64,000 bases of DNA from Dyella_B nitratireducens (GTDB lineage: Bacteria > Pseudomonadota > Gammaproteobacteria > Xanthomonadales > Rhodanobacteraceae): NCBI RefSeq assembly GCF_049532905.1, contig NZ_CP064032.1:2976001-3040000 (forward strand), given 5' to 3'. Of the stretch, positions 33,154 to 42,530 are shown in pieces. Position 1 is the first letter of the stretch. Each line of letters begins with the position of its first letter. The notes under the pieces are model-generated. The model had not been told where the DNA came from. It did no database searches and saw nothing but the letters and a program-made list of their open reading frames with translations. A program made the translations under genes and the position numbers.

Positions 33154-33933
33154 ATGCCGTTTGCGTCAGCGACCGCCGCGGAAGCTTTCCATCCCTGCGC
33201 ACTGATTCCCATCTATAACCATGAGGACACTATCGCCGCCACGGTTGCCGCCTTGCGCGCGCATGGTTTGCCGGTGGTAATCGTGGACGATGGCAGCGAT
33301 GACGCTACGCGCGTGGTGCTGGATGGCTTGGTTTCCCATGATGTGCAACGGATTCGCTTGGCGCGCAACAGCGGCAAGGGGCGCGCGATTACTGCCGGCC
33401 TGATTACGGCCCGCGATGCGGGTTACACCCACGCGTTGCAGATCGATGCGGACGGCCAGCACGACGTGGCGGACGTGCCGCGTTTTCTGGCGGAAGGCCG
33501 CGCGGATACGAACGCTCTGGTCTGCGGCCAACCCATCTATGACGAAAGTGTGCCGCGTGCCCGGCTGTATGGACGCTATGTCACGCACCTGTGTGTTTGG
33601 CTGGAAACGCTGTCGTTCACGCTGCGTGATTCGATGTGCGGCTACCGTCTCTATCCGCTGAAAGCAACGTGTGCCGAAATCGACCGCGCGCCCCTGCCCG
33701 CACGCATGGATTTCGATACCGAGGTAGCGGTACGCCTTATGTGGCGCGGGGTACCGGTGCGCAACCTGCCAACCCGCGTGATCTATCCGGAAAACGGTCT
33801 ATCCCATTTCCATATGCTGCACGACAACCTGCGTATATCCGCGATGCATACACGGCTGTTGCTTGGGATGTTGCCGAGGGCGCCGGGGTTGTTGTGGCGG
33901 AAGCGGAAGAGGAGTGCTGCATGCGCTGTGTGA
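33154..33933 (+). CDS. GT2-family glycosyltransferase of the aryl-polyene cluster
   Basis: 259 aa. GT-A features are PIYNHEDTIAATV, VIVDDGSDDAT, LARNSGKGRAITAGL, and the metal-binding acidic motif LQIDADGQHDV. There is no membrane helix at the C-terminus; the tail is basic (RKRKRS). Related clusters have a GT2 enzyme, in some cases fused to an acyltransferase. Here the acyltransferases are separate genes. It probably transfers a sugar or a related headgroup in building the polyene-lipid anchor. Confidence 0.85.
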   Translation: MPFASATAAEAFHPCALIPIYNHEDTIAATVAALRAHGLPVVIVDDGSDDATRVVLDGLVSHDVQRIRLARNSGKGRAITAGLITARDAGYTHALQIDADGQHDVADVPRFLAEGRADTNALVCGQPIYDESVPRARLYGRYVTHLCVWLETLSFTLRDSMCGYRLYPLKATCAEIDRAPLPARMDFDTEVAVRLMWRGVPVRNLPTRVIYPENGLSHFHMLHDNLRISAMHTRLLLGMLPRAPGLLWRKRKRSAACAV

Positions 33934-34661
33934 CTCACCAACCTCTGACGAACCTACTGGGCCGTCATTCCCGCGAAAGCGGGAATCCATCTTGCTCTGA
34001 TACCTCCTTGAACATGGATTCCCGCCTTCGCGGGAATGACGGCCTTCTAAACATATTCGCCAGATGTATCGTCCCCGCGCTAATGCTCGTCTGCTTCAAC
34101 GCACACGCACAAAGCTCAGATCTGCTGCATGCCATCGTGAATCAGCTAAGCCAACACACCGCCATCCGCGCCAACTTCACCCAGCAACGCCAAACCCCTG
34201 CCCTCAACCAGCCGCAAACCAGCAGCGGCCAACTGCTGTTCGTCACTGGCCACGGCATGCTCTGGCAAGTACAGCAGCCTTATCAGCAAACCCTGGCGCT
34301 CACCGGCACGCGCACCCTGCGCATTGATGCCGATGGCCGCATGCAGGCCGTGCGCAATGAACGCGGCGTCAACCAGATTTCGCAAATGCTGCAAGGGATG
34401 CTGACGGGACAGTTGGATGAGGTAGAACGCCAGTTCAATGTGCAGGCTAACGGCATCGCTGCGCAGTGGAACTTGCGCTTTACGCCCAAGCAATCGCGCG
34501 TAGCTCAGGTTTTGCGGGACATCCAGCTCGATGGCGGCATGTACCTGCAACGCATCCGCATCGACATGCAGGACAGCACGCAGACCGATATCCAGATGAC
34601 CGACACCCGCGACGCCGGTCCGCTGAGCACGCAGGAAAAGCACGCGCTCGGTCTGCCATGA
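33921..34661 (+). CDS. LolA-like outer-membrane lipoprotein carrier family protein, with REP-encoded N-terminal insert
   Basis: The start is ATG 33921, within the end of the glycosyltransferase gene, because AGAGGAG lies 6 nt upstream. 246 aa. Residues 15-40 (RHSRESGNPS...MDSRLRGNDG) are the translation of a REP palindrome. They precede a hydrophobic signal segment (IFARCIVPALMLVCFNAHAQ), so the signal peptide has an unusually long N-region. An ATG inside the REP (34014) is an alternative start. The mature part matches the LolA-related proteins of aryl-polyene clusters (IRANFTQQRQTPALNQPQTSSGQLLF, GMLWQVQQPYQQTLALTG). It probably helps move the pigment lipid across the periplasm. Confidence 0.8.
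   Translation: MRCVTHQPLTNLLGRHSRESGNPSCSDTSLNMDSRLRGNDGLLNIFARCIVPALMLVCFNAHAQSSDLLHAIVNQLSQHTAIRANFTQQRQTPALNQPQTSSGQLLFVTGHGMLWQVQQPYQQTLALTGTRTLRIDADGRMQAVRNERGVNQISQMLQGMLTGQLDEVERQFNVQANGIAAQWNLRFTPKQSRVAQVLRDIQLDGGMYLQRIRIDMQDSTQTDIQMTDTRDAGPLSTQEKHALGLP
33963..34045. repeat. REP palindrome inside the LolA-like coding region
   Basis: GTCATTCCCGCGAAAGCGGG and its inverse around a 40-bp spacer. The arms differ from the other REPs (CCCGCG instead of CCGGCG). The REP is read through in frame. Confidence 0.8.
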
Positions 34662-37021
34662 CGGAACGGAACCTGCAGCTGCGCGCGATAGGCTTTATGG
34701 TGGCGACGTTGCTGGTCGCCCTGCTTGGCGCATGGTTGCTGTTCGGGCGCGAACGTTCGCCGATTCAAACGGATTTGCTGGCCATGCTGCCGACGACCGA
34801 GCGCAATCCGCTGGCTGACGTTGCGGCGCAACGGCTGGCGCATGCCAATGGCGATCGTGTGATTCTGCTGGTGGGCCATGCCGATGACGAGCAGGCGAAA
34901 GCGGCTGCGCGCGAACTCGGTCAGATGCTGGCAAAGGACAAAGTGTTTGCTTCCGTCACGGCCGAGCTGCCGCCATTCGATCTGCAGCAGTTGGTAACGC
35001 CCTATCTTGCGCATCGCTTCAGTTTATTGACCGATGCGGACCGCCAGTCGCTCGCACAACCTGGTTACGATCCGAAACAGGCATTGGCGCAGCGTATCAA
35101 CGAACCCTTTGTCACCAGCGTCGGCACACGCTTGCAGGATGACCCGTTCGGTTGGCTGCAGCACTGGATGGAGCAACAACCGTGGAGCCGCTCGCCACTA
35201 TTGCCGGAAGACAACCTGCTGACAGTGCATCGCGATGACGGCAGTTACGTATGGGTGACGGCGACACTCAACGGATCTTCCTACGACGACGCGATTCAAC
35301 ACCGCGCCTTGGACGTATTGGATCAAGCCGAACACGCGGTCGAACACGATCATCCCGGCACGCGCGTACTGCGCACCGGTGCCTTGTTTTATGCCGCTTT
35401 TGCACGTAGCGACGCCGAACGCGACGTACATCGGGTGGGCCTGATTTCCACACTCGGCATCGCCGTACTGTTGCTGCTGGTGTTCCGCTCGCCTGGCCCG
35501 CTGTTGCTCGCGTTTCTTTCCACCGCCATCGGCATCCTCACCGCGACGGCCGTAAGCGTGCTGGTATTCGGCCAGATTTACCTGCTGACCCTGGTATTTG
35601 GCGCTGCGCTGCTTGGCGAAGCAGTGGACTATTCCATTCAGTACCTCACAGCTCGCGCGAACGCCGGCGACGCGTGGGAACCTCGCCAAGGTTTGCATCA
35701 GGTTCGCCCTGCCCTGCTGCTGGCCTTGGGCACCTCGCTGCTCGGCTATGCCTTGCTGGGATTGGTACCGTTTCCAGCGCTGCGGCAGATGGCGTGCTTC
35801 GCCATGGTGGGCATGGCAGCAGCCTGCTTGAGCGTGTTCTTCCTGCTGCCGGCCTTGCTGCAACGAACGGCCAGGCCGCTAAGCAACATCTCGGTACGCA
35901 CGGCGCTGGTACTGCAAAACATCGTTGCCCGCTTTACGGCCGGGTGGCGCGGCGTGGGTCTTGCCGCGTTGGCCTTGCTTCTGGCTGTACCTGGCTGGGT
36001 GCAAATGCATCACGACGACGATGTGCATCTGCTGATCTCGCCGCCCCCGGCACTGGTCGCCCAAGAAAAGCAGATTCGCGATATCACCGGTCTTGGTAAC
36101 AGCACGCAGTTCTACCTGGTGCAAGGCGAGGATCAGGAACAGGTCCTGCAACGCGAGGAAGCGCTGGAGCAACGCCTGCAGGCCATGACTGATGCCGGGC
36201 AGTTGCAAGGCTGGGTTGGCGTGGCCGGCATGGTGCCTTCACTGCAGCGCCAGCGCGCCAACCAGGCTCTGCTGGCGCCGCTGTTCGCACAGCCTGATCG
36301 CATGCGCCAGTGGTTGCACAATGCCGGTTTTCGCGATGCCGATATCGATCGCTACGTGCAAGCATGGCCTGGCACGCCGCTGAGCTTGCAGGACTGGCTG
36401 AAAACACCGCTCGCTGTACCCTTCCGTTATCTCTGGATGGGTGATGCGGCAGCACACGGCGCAGCATCGCTGGTGCTGCCACAAGGCGATGCCGCCAGCG
36501 CACTGCTGAAACAGGCTGCAGCGAATCTGCCTGGTGTCACGCTGGTGGATAAGGCGGCCGGCGTGTCCGACCTGTTCGGCCGTTATCGACGCTATGCAAG
36601 CGTGTGGCTGCTCGCTGCCGTGCTCTTGATCGTGCCGGTGTTCGGTTGGCGCTATGGCTGGCGCAGCGTGCCGCGCGTGCTGGCGCCGCCGGTGCTGGGT
36701 ATCGGCTTTACGTTGGCAATGCTCGGCTATCTGCATCATCCGCTAACGCTGTTCCACTGGATGGCCTTGATGCTGGTGCTCGGTGTGGGCGCGAATTACG
36801 CGGTGTTTCTGCGCGAAGGCGAACCGCATGTGACGCATCGCCCAGGGGCGATGTATGCCAGCGTATTGCTCTCCGCCATCACGGCCTTGCTCTCGTTCGG
36901 CCTGCTGGCGTGGAGTTCGATGCCTGCATTGCAAGATTTCGGCCTTACTCTTTTGCTTGGCATTGGTTTCACTGCGGTGCTGGTGCCCGCCAGCACCGCA
37001 CCAAGGGCATCATCCACATGA
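34658..37021 (+). CDS. MMPL-type exporter of the aryl-polyene cluster
   Basis: 787 aa. The start ATG 34658 overlaps the previous stop (ATGA). RND/MMPL topology: an N-terminal helix (AIGFMVATLLVALLGAWLLF), a periplasmic domain, six helices (LISTLGIAVLLLLVF, LLLAFLSTAIGILTATAVSVLVFGQIYLLTLVFGAALLGEAVDYSIQYLT...), then the same again (WLLAAVLLIVPVFGW, FTLAMLGYLHHPLTLFHWMALMLVLGVGANYAVFL). It belongs to the COG4258 'predicted exporter' group found in xanthomonadin and aryl-polyene loci. It probably exports the polyene lipid from the inner membrane. Confidence 0.88.
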   Translation: MTERNLQLRAIGFMVATLLVALLGAWLLFGRERSPIQTDLLAMLPTTERNPLADVAAQRLAHANGDRVILLVGHADDEQAKAAARELGQMLAKDKVFASVTAELPPFDLQQLVTPYLAHRFSLLTDADRQSLAQPGYDPKQALAQRINEPFVTSVGTRLQDDPFGWLQHWMEQQPWSRSPLLPEDNLLTVHRDDGSYVWVTATLNGSSYDDAIQHRALDVLDQAEHAVEHDHPGTRVLRTGALFYAAFARSDAERDVHRVGLISTLGIAVLLLLVFRSPGPLLLAFLSTAIGILTATAVSVLVFGQIYLLTLVFGAALLGEAVDYSIQYLTARANAGDAWEPRQGLHQVRPALLLALGTSLLGYALLGLVPFPALRQMACFAMVGMAAACLSVFFLLPALLQRTARPLSNISVRTALVLQNIVARFTAGWRGVGLAALALLLAVPGWVQMHHDDDVHLLISPPPALVAQEKQIRDITGLGNSTQFYLVQGEDQEQVLQREEALEQRLQAMTDAGQLQGWVGVAGMVPSLQRQRANQALLAPLFAQPDRMRQWLHNAGFRDADIDRYVQAWPGTPLSLQDWLKTPLAVPFRYLWMGDAAAHGAASLVLPQGDAASALLKQAAANLPGVTLVDKAAGVSDLFGRYRRYASVWLLAAVLLIVPVFGWRYGWRSVPRVLAPPVLGIGFTLAMLGYLHHPLTLFHWMALMLVLGVGANYAVFLREGEPHVTHRPGAMYASVLLSAITALLSFGLLAWSSMPALQDFGLTLLLGIGFTAVLVPASTAPRASST

Positions 37022-37049
37022 ATTTATTTTTTGCATGGAGCACTGGCCC

Positions 37050-38273
37050 ATGAAGCGCGTCGTTATTACCGGCATGGGCGGCATTACGCCGCTAGGACAC
37101 GATTGGCCGCAGATCCAGACGCGTTTGCGCCAAGGCCGCAACGCCGTACGCCGGATGCCTGAGTGGGATTTCTATGAATCCTTGAACAGCCGGCTGGGCT
37201 GTCCGGTGGACGATTTCCAGATACCCGATTGGCCGCGCAAGCACTTGCGTTCGATGGGCCGCGTGGCGCAGCTGGCGGTGGCGGCCAGCGAGCGCGCGCT
37301 GCGCGATGCCGGCTTGCTCGATGATCCCAGCATCAGTGACGGTCGCATGGGCGTGGCTTATGGTTCATCCGGCGGCAGCGTGGAACCGGTGCGCGTGATG
37401 GGGCGCATGCTGGAAACCGGTTCCATGCAGGGCGTGACCGCCACCAGCTATGTGCAGATGATGGCGCATACCACAGCGGTGAACGTCGGCGTGTTCTTTG
37501 GCTTGAAGGGACGCATCCTGCCGACGTCCAGCGCCTGCACGTCGGGCAGCCAGGCGATCGGCTACGGTTACGAAACCATCCAGCAAGGCAAGCAGAAGCT
37601 GATGCTGTGCGGTGGCGCAGAAGAACTCTCCGGCCCAGGCGTGGCGGTGTTCGACACGCTGTTTGCCACCAGCACGCGCAACGACGATGCAGCGCTGACG
37701 CCGCGTCCGTTCGACACCTCGCGTGACGGCCTGGTCGTCGGTGAAGGCGCCGCGACGCTGGTGCTGGAGGATTACGAACACGCCCGCGCACGTGGCGCGC
37801 GCATCTATGCGGAGATTGTGGGCTTTGGCTGCAACTCCGACGGCAACCACATCACGCAGCCCACCAGTGAAACGATGGCGACGGCGATGCAGCTGGCTTT
37901 GCAGGATGCACGGCTTTCCCCGGATGCGATCGGCTATGTCAGCGCACATGGCACCGCGACCGATCGCGGCGACGTCGCGGAAAGCCATGCGACGGCACAG
38001 GTGCTCGGCAAGCGTGTACCGGTCAGCTCGATGAAGAGTTATGTCGGACATACGCTGGGGGCGTGCGGCGCGCTGGAATCGTGGTGGGCGGTGCAGATGA
38101 TGCGCGATGGGTGGTTTGCGCCAACGATCAATCTCGTCGAGCCGGATGCGGCGTGTGCGGAGCTGGATTACATCGTGAATGGCGGGCGGGCGATGAGTGC
38201 GGAGTATGTGATGAATAACAACTTCGCGTTCGGGGGGATTAATACGTCGTTGGTGTTCAGGGCGTTGAGTTGA
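37050..38273 (+). CDS. beta-ketoacyl-ACP synthase (KS1, FabF-like)
   Basis: 407 aa from ATG 37050, with GGAG 9 nt upstream; ATG 37035 is a less likely alternative. The full Cys-His-His triad is present: SSACTSGSQ (Cys163), AHGTATD (His300), YVGHTLGA (His334). It is an elongating ketosynthase that condenses malonyl-ACP with the aryl or polyenoyl primer. In related clusters such a KS pairs with the chain-length factor encoded next (38455). Confidence 0.9.
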   Translation: MKRVVITGMGGITPLGHDWPQIQTRLRQGRNAVRRMPEWDFYESLNSRLGCPVDDFQIPDWPRKHLRSMGRVAQLAVAASERALRDAGLLDDPSISDGRMGVAYGSSGGSVEPVRVMGRMLETGSMQGVTATSYVQMMAHTTAVNVGVFFGLKGRILPTSSACTSGSQAIGYGYETIQQGKQKLMLCGGAEELSGPGVAVFDTLFATSTRNDDAALTPRPFDTSRDGLVVGEGAATLVLEDYEHARARGARIYAEIVGFGCNSDGNHITQPTSETMATAMQLALQDARLSPDAIGYVSAHGTATDRGDVAESHATAQVLGKRVPVSSMKSYVGHTLGACGALESWWAVQMMRDGWFAPTINLVEPDAACAELDYIVNGGRAMSAEYVMNNNFAFGGINTSLVFRALS

Positions 38274-38300
38274 TGCGCGCGATGACCTCCAATGCCCCTT

Positions 38301-38423
38301 ACCGTCATTCCGGCGAAAGCCGGAATCCAGTACTAATACGCCGTGCGAAGCACACAACACCTTTTTATGTTGTGTGCTTCGCACATCATGTTCGACTGGA
38401 TTCCGGCTTTCGCCGGAATGACG
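38301..38423. repeat. REP pair between KS1 and the chain-length factor
   Basis: GTCATTCCGGCGAAAGCCGG and its inverse flank an inner palindrome containing CGAAGCACACAAC. It lies within the pigment operon and may affect mRNA stability or operon polarity. Confidence 0.8.
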
Positions 38424-38454
38424 GTAAGGTCGGATTGGCGCGATCGGTGATCTG

Positions 38455-39186
38455 ATGGAATTCCACATCCACCAACTCCGCGCCTGGGCTCCCACCCTCG
38501 ACACCGACGAAGCCTGGCAAGCCTGGGCCCATCACCCCACGCACCTGCCCGATAACAACGAACAACCCAGCTGCGATTTCCTGCCCCCCATGCAACGCCG
38601 CCGCCTCAGCCGCCTGGCGCGCATGACCATGCATGTCGCGTGGCCACTCTGCGGTGAGCAGGAACAACTGCCCTTCGTCTTCGCCTCTCGCCATGGTGAA
38701 ACGCCACGCACCTTCGCGCTGCTCAGCGAAGTAGCCGACCAGCAACCACTTTCGCCAACCCAGTTCGGCTTGTCGGTACACAATGCGATCGCCGGCCAGT
38801 GGTCCATCCTGCGCGGACAGCATGGCGAGTCGGTGGCGATTGCCGGTGAAGCGGATACGTTCGAGCACGCGATGGTAGAAGCTGCGGCGCTGCTCAGCGA
38901 CGGCGCCCCGGCCGTGCTGGTCGTGATCGCCGAGGAACGACCGCCCGCCGCCTACGACGGCTGGATCGATGACGTGCCGTTTTCGTATGCTGTGGCGCTA
39001 AGAGTTGGGGGAATCGAAGCGCATGCCGGCCGAGGCTGGCAGTTGCGCCTGGAATCACATCAGGGGACGTCCACACCCGCTGCCTGGCCGCACGCCTTGG
39101 ATTTCGTGCGCGCGCTGCATGCGGGCGATGACACACTCGAACACCCATGGAAGACACGTCGATGGATCTGGCAACGCATTCCGTAA
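38455..39186 (+). CDS. beta-ketoacyl synthase chain-length factor
   Basis: 243 aa. It matches the short 'beta-ketoacyl synthase, N-terminal-like' proteins of aryl-polyene loci (WAHHPTHLPDNNEQPSCDFLPPMQRRRLSRLARM, PTQFGLSVHNAIAGQWSIL). There is no active-site Cys in a TACSS-type motif, as expected of a chain-length factor. It is thought to form a heterodimer with the KS and set the number of conjugated double bonds. Confidence 0.85.
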   Translation: MEFHIHQLRAWAPTLDTDEAWQAWAHHPTHLPDNNEQPSCDFLPPMQRRRLSRLARMTMHVAWPLCGEQEQLPFVFASRHGETPRTFALLSEVADQQPLSPTQFGLSVHNAIAGQWSILRGQHGESVAIAGEADTFEHAMVEAAALLSDGAPAVLVVIAEERPPAAYDGWIDDVPFSYAVALRVGGIEAHAGRGWQLRLESHQGTSTPAAWPHALDFVRALHAGDDTLEHPWKTRRWIWQRIP

Positions 39187-39953
39187 GCCGCGCCAACAGC
39201 GCCAATTATCTCTGGCGGTTGCTGGCCACCGGTGCGAGCTTCGTGTTGTTCGGCTTCGGCGGCCTGGTGCTGCGGCTCATTGTTCTGCCGCTGCTCGGCC
39301 TGCTGCCGGGTGATGCGATCACGCGCCTCCGCCGTGCACGCAACGCGATCAGCAAGGCGTTCTACCTGCATGTGCAATTCATGTATCGCAGTGGGGTACT
39401 GGAATACGAATTCCTTGGCGCGGAGCGTCTTGGCTCCCCCGGGCAGATGATCATCGCCAATCATCCGTCCCTGATCGACGTGGTGTTTCTGATCGCGCAC
39501 ATCCGCCATGCCAACTGCATCGTGAAGCAAAGCCTGTGGCGTAATCCGTTTACGCGCGGGCCGGTGCAGCGGGCGCAATACATCAGCAACAACGGCAGCC
39601 CGGAGATGCTCGAGCAGGCAGCCGATGCCTTGCGCGAAGGGCAGACGCTGATCGTGTTTCCCGAGGGCACGCGCACGGCACCGAACCAGGCGCCAGTGTT
39701 TCATCGCGGCGCCGCGGCGATTGCGTTGCGCGGTGCGCGCGTCATCACACCCGTTTTCATTACGGTGCGCCCCACCACACTGACCAAGGCCGAACCGTGG
39801 TACCGCATTCCGGAACGGCGCGTACGCGTCACGCTGCGCGTGGGCCAGGACATCGCACCGGAAACTTTCAATGCTTCCGCGCCGCTGCCGATAGCGTCGC
39901 GTCGGCTCAATGCGCATTTACACCAACTATTCTTAAGGGAGCTCTCGCCATGA
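39162..39953 (+). CDS. lysophospholipid-type acyltransferase (PlsC family)
   Basis: 263 aa from ATG 39162 (GGAAGA 7 nt upstream). The frame also allows ATG 39147, and both overlap the preceding gene by 25-40 bp. PlsC motifs are NHPSLID (HX4D), FPEGTRTAP, and VFITVRPTT. A hydrophobic N-terminal segment (LLATGASFVLFGFGGLVLRLIVLPLLGLL) anchors it to the inner membrane. It probably acylates the lipid part of the aryl-polyene product. Confidence 0.88.
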   Translation: MDLATHSVSRANSANYLWRLLATGASFVLFGFGGLVLRLIVLPLLGLLPGDAITRLRRARNAISKAFYLHVQFMYRSGVLEYEFLGAERLGSPGQMIIANHPSLIDVVFLIAHIRHANCIVKQSLWRNPFTRGPVQRAQYISNNGSPEMLEQAADALREGQTLIVFPEGTRTAPNQAPVFHRGAAAIALRGARVITPVFITVRPTTLTKAEPWYRIPERRVRVTLRVGQDIAPETFNASAPLPIASRRLNAHLHQLFLRELSP

Positions 39954-40210
39954 CCGTGCTGCAAGAGGACATTGCGCAACTCATCATCGACACCCTGAAT
40001 CTGGAAGATGTCACGGTGGCCGATATTCCACCGGACCTGCCACTGTTCGGCGAAGGGCTGGGCCTCGATTCGGTGGATGCGCTCGAACTGGCACTGGCGT
40101 TGCAGAAACGCTACGACATCCGCATTGCTTCCGACTCCAAGGACGCGCGCCAGCACTTCACCACGGTCGCCACGCTTGCTGCGTTCGTGCAAGCACAACA
40201 GGGCGCATGA
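39950..40210 (+). CDS. acyl carrier protein 2 of the aryl-polyene cluster
   Basis: 86 aa; ATGA overlap with the acyltransferase, TTAAGGGAG upstream. The phosphopantetheine site is GEGLGLDSVDALEL with Ser41. The N-terminus (IAQLIIDTLNLEDVTVADI) is typical of the second ACP of these clusters. It is translationally coupled on both sides. Confidence 0.88.
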   Translation: MTVLQEDIAQLIIDTLNLEDVTVADIPPDLPLFGEGLGLDSVDALELALALQKRYDIRIASDSKDARQHFTTVATLAAFVQAQQGA

Positions 40211-40752
40211 ACAAGCTGACCTCCATTCTGTTACCACTAGCAGGGGTGCTCTATCCCTTCGTGGTGTATTTCGGCATGGATCGCGTGCCGCCGCCGATGT
40301 TCGCACTGGTGCTGGGGGCGATCTGGTTGATTCGTGCGCCCGCCCTGCTGAAGCAACCCGGCGGGCGCTGGATGTTGACGGCCGCCCTGGTCTACTGCGC
40401 GTTGCTTGCGCTGAGCGGCGAAGCGACTTTGCTGCGTTGGTATCCCACGTTGATCAGCGCGCTGCTGCTATGCGCATTCGGCCTCAGCTTGACATTCGGA
40501 CCGCCGATCATCGAACGGATCGCACGCGTACGCGAGCCCGATTTGCCGGATGCTGCGATTCCCTACACGCGCAAAGTCACCTGGGTGTGGGTGGGCTTCT
40601 TCGTGTTCAATGGCGTGATGTCTGCCGCCTTGACGCTATGGGCGCCGCTGAAGTGGTGGACGCTTTATAACGGCCTGCTGGTGTACTTCATCATGGGCAC
40701 GCTGTTCGTCGGTGAATGGCTGCTGCGGCGACGCCTGCGAGGTGTGGCGTGA
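40207..40752 (+). CDS. COG4648-family inner-membrane protein of the aryl-polyene cluster
   Basis: 181 aa with five or six hydrophobic helices (LPLAGVLYPFVVYFGM, MFALVLGAIWLI, MLTAALVYCALLALS, LISALLLCAFGLSLTFGP, VWVGFFVFNGVMSAALTLWAP, LLVYFIMGTLFVGEWLL). The motif LTFGPPIIERIARV is characteristic of the family. It is always found in aryl-polyene/xanthomonadin loci; its function is not established. It overlaps its neighbours by 4 bp on each side. In relatives an AMP-ligase often follows, but here a dehydratase follows directly. Confidence 0.85.
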   Translation: MNKLTSILLPLAGVLYPFVVYFGMDRVPPPMFALVLGAIWLIRAPALLKQPGGRWMLTAALVYCALLALSGEATLLRWYPTLISALLLCAFGLSLTFGPPIIERIARVREPDLPDAAIPYTRKVTWVWVGFFVFNGVMSAALTLWAPLKWWTLYNGLLVYFIMGTLFVGEWLLRRRLRGVA

Positions 40753-41105
40753 GCACAGTGCGTGACCCGGTGGTGGTGGCCGAGCATCAGCAGGATGGCG
40801 TGTGGACGCTGGCATTGCTGGTGCCGCGCGACCTTGTGTATTTCGCGGGTCATTTTCCACAAGCACCGGTATTGCCTGGCGTAGTGCAGATTGCCTGGGC
40901 GCTTGCGCTGGCAACGCCGCGCTTCGGCACGCCTGCACGCTGCAAGCGGATGGAAGCGCTGAAATTCCAGCGCTTGCTGCGCCCTGGCGATCGTGTGGAG
41001 CTGATGCTTCGCTACGACACGGGACGGCAAACATTGCACTTTGCCTATCGCGATGGCGACAAGGCCTATTCTTCTGGCCGACTGGCATGGAGCGCCGAAA
41101 CATGA
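40749..41105 (+). CDS. hotdog-fold 3-hydroxyacyl-ACP dehydratase (ApeI-like)
   Basis: 118 aa from a GTG start overlapping the previous stop (GTGA). The FabZ-like motif YFAGHFPQAPVLPGVVQIAWAL includes the catalytic-type His and Pro. It dehydrates the 3-hydroxy intermediate to give each conjugated double bond. Overlaps the next gene by 4 bp. Confidence 0.85.
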   Translation: MSTVRDPVVVAEHQQDGVWTLALLVPRDLVYFAGHFPQAPVLPGVVQIAWALALATPRFGTPARCKRMEALKFQRLLRPGDRVELMLRYDTGRQTLHFAYRDGDKAYSSGRLAWSAET

Positions 41106-42082
41106 GCGAGCAAGTGGTGCAGGATCGTCACTGGTCGGCCTACAAGGAGCGCGGAAGCTTCGTGCTGATGCGGCTCACCGCCTTCAGCGTGCGCGTGTTC
41201 GGCCGCCGCTTGCTGGCGCCGGTGCTGTATCTGATTGTGCTGTATTTCTTTGCTTCGGCGCGCACGGCGCGGCGCAATATCCGCCAGTATCAAACCTACC
41301 TGTCGGAGTGGAGCGGCAACCCGGCGTTGAAGCCGACGCCGGGGCGTGTGTTCCAGCAATTCATCGCCTTCGCCGACAACCTGCTCGACCGGCTTGACGT
41401 ATGGCGTGGGCGCCTTCGCTTCGAGCAAGTGCAATTGATCGATCCTTCAGGTGTACGCCCGCGCCTGCTGCGCAGCCGGCAAGGTGGACGCGGCGAGATG
41501 CTGGTGGTCACGCACTTGGGTAATCCCGACGTATGCCGCGCCATGGCGGAACTAAGCGAACAGGTGCCGCTGAACGTGCTGGTGCACAACCGCCATGTGG
41601 CCCAGTTCAATCGCCTGCTGGGCGAAGCCGGCGATCGCAGCATGCGGCTGATACAGGTGAGTGAACTGGACACGGCGATGATGATGGACTTGTCGCAGCG
41701 CCTGGAACGGGGTGAATGGCTGGCGATTGCCGGCGATCGCGTGCCGCTCAACGATGGACGTCAGGTGACGGTGGATTTTCTCGGCCACACGGCGGCATTT
41801 CCGCAAGGTCCGTGGCTGATGGCCGGTCTGCTGCGTTGCCCGGTGAACCTCTTGTGCTGCCTAAAGGTGGAAGGCCGCTATCGTATCTATCTCGATGCCT
41901 TTCTCGAAAGCGCGCAGTGGGAGCGCGGCCGTCGCGACGCGGCCATCCATGAATGGGTGCAGCGCTATGCGGATCATCTGGCCGGGCAGTGCTTGATCGC
42001 GCCCCAGCAATGGTTCAACTTCTACGCCTATTGGCAGCCGGTGGAACTGCCATCGCATAAGGAGACCGCCGATGCGCACTAG
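41102..42082 (+). CDS. LpxL/HtrB-like lysophospholipid acyltransferase
   Basis: 326 aa, ATGA overlap with the dehydratase. The N-terminal membrane helix LAPVLYLIVLYFFASARTARRNI is followed by the HX4D-type motif VTHLGNPD, then ERGEWLAIAGDRVPL and a C-terminal region typical of the lipid A late acyltransferase superfamily. In aryl-polyene loci this family probably attaches a fatty acid or the polyene chain to the glycolipid anchor. Confidence 0.85.
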   Translation: MSEQVVQDRHWSAYKERGSFVLMRLTAFSVRVFGRRLLAPVLYLIVLYFFASARTARRNIRQYQTYLSEWSGNPALKPTPGRVFQQFIAFADNLLDRLDVWRGRLRFEQVQLIDPSGVRPRLLRSRQGGRGEMLVVTHLGNPDVCRAMAELSEQVPLNVLVHNRHVAQFNRLLGEAGDRSMRLIQVSELDTAMMMDLSQRLERGEWLAIAGDRVPLNDGRQVTVDFLGHTAAFPQGPWLMAGLLRCPVNLLCCLKVEGRYRIYLDAFLESAQWERGRRDAAIHEWVQRYADHLAGQCLIAPQQWFNFYAYWQPVELPSHKETADAH

Positions 42083-42530
42083 CGGCGTTCTGCATACCGA
42101 CGTGGATATTCTCGTGCCGTTCTACGACGTCGATTCGATGGACGTGGTATGGCACGGGCATTATGTGAAATATCTGGAAGTGGCGCGCTGCGCGCTGCTC
42201 GACGACATCGGCCACAACTACGTGCAGATGAAGGAATCCGGCTATGCATGGCCGGTGATCGATCTGCAATTGCGCTATGTGCAGGCAGCTCGCTTCGGTC
42301 AACGGCTGGTGGTGCGTGCTGACCTGATTGAATGGCAGAACCGTTTATTGATTCATTATCTGATTCGGGATGCCGCCACCGGGCAGCGCGTGACGCGCGC
42401 AAGCAGCGTGCAGGTGGCCGTGAATATCGCCAATGGCGAGATGCAACTTGAATCACCCAGAGTCTTTATTGATGCGGTCGAACAGCGACTGCGCCATGGC
42501 CCGCAACACTCATCTTCCATCGCATCATGA
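42072..42530 (+). CDS. thioesterase, 4-hydroxybenzoyl-CoA thioesterase/YbgC family
   Basis: 152 aa; hotdog fold with the family motif VPFYDVDSMDVVWHGHYVKYLEVAR, including the Asp and HG residues of the active site. It overlaps the acyltransferase gene by 11 bp and the methyltransferase gene by 4 bp. It probably hydrolyses acyl-ACP/CoA to release or proofread chains. Confidence 0.88.
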   Translation: MRTSGVLHTDVDILVPFYDVDSMDVVWHGHYVKYLEVARCALLDDIGHNYVQMKESGYAWPVIDLQLRYVQAARFGQRLVVRADLIEWQNRLLIHYLIRDAATGQRVTRASSVQVAVNIANGEMQLESPRVFIDAVEQRLRHGPQHSSSIAS

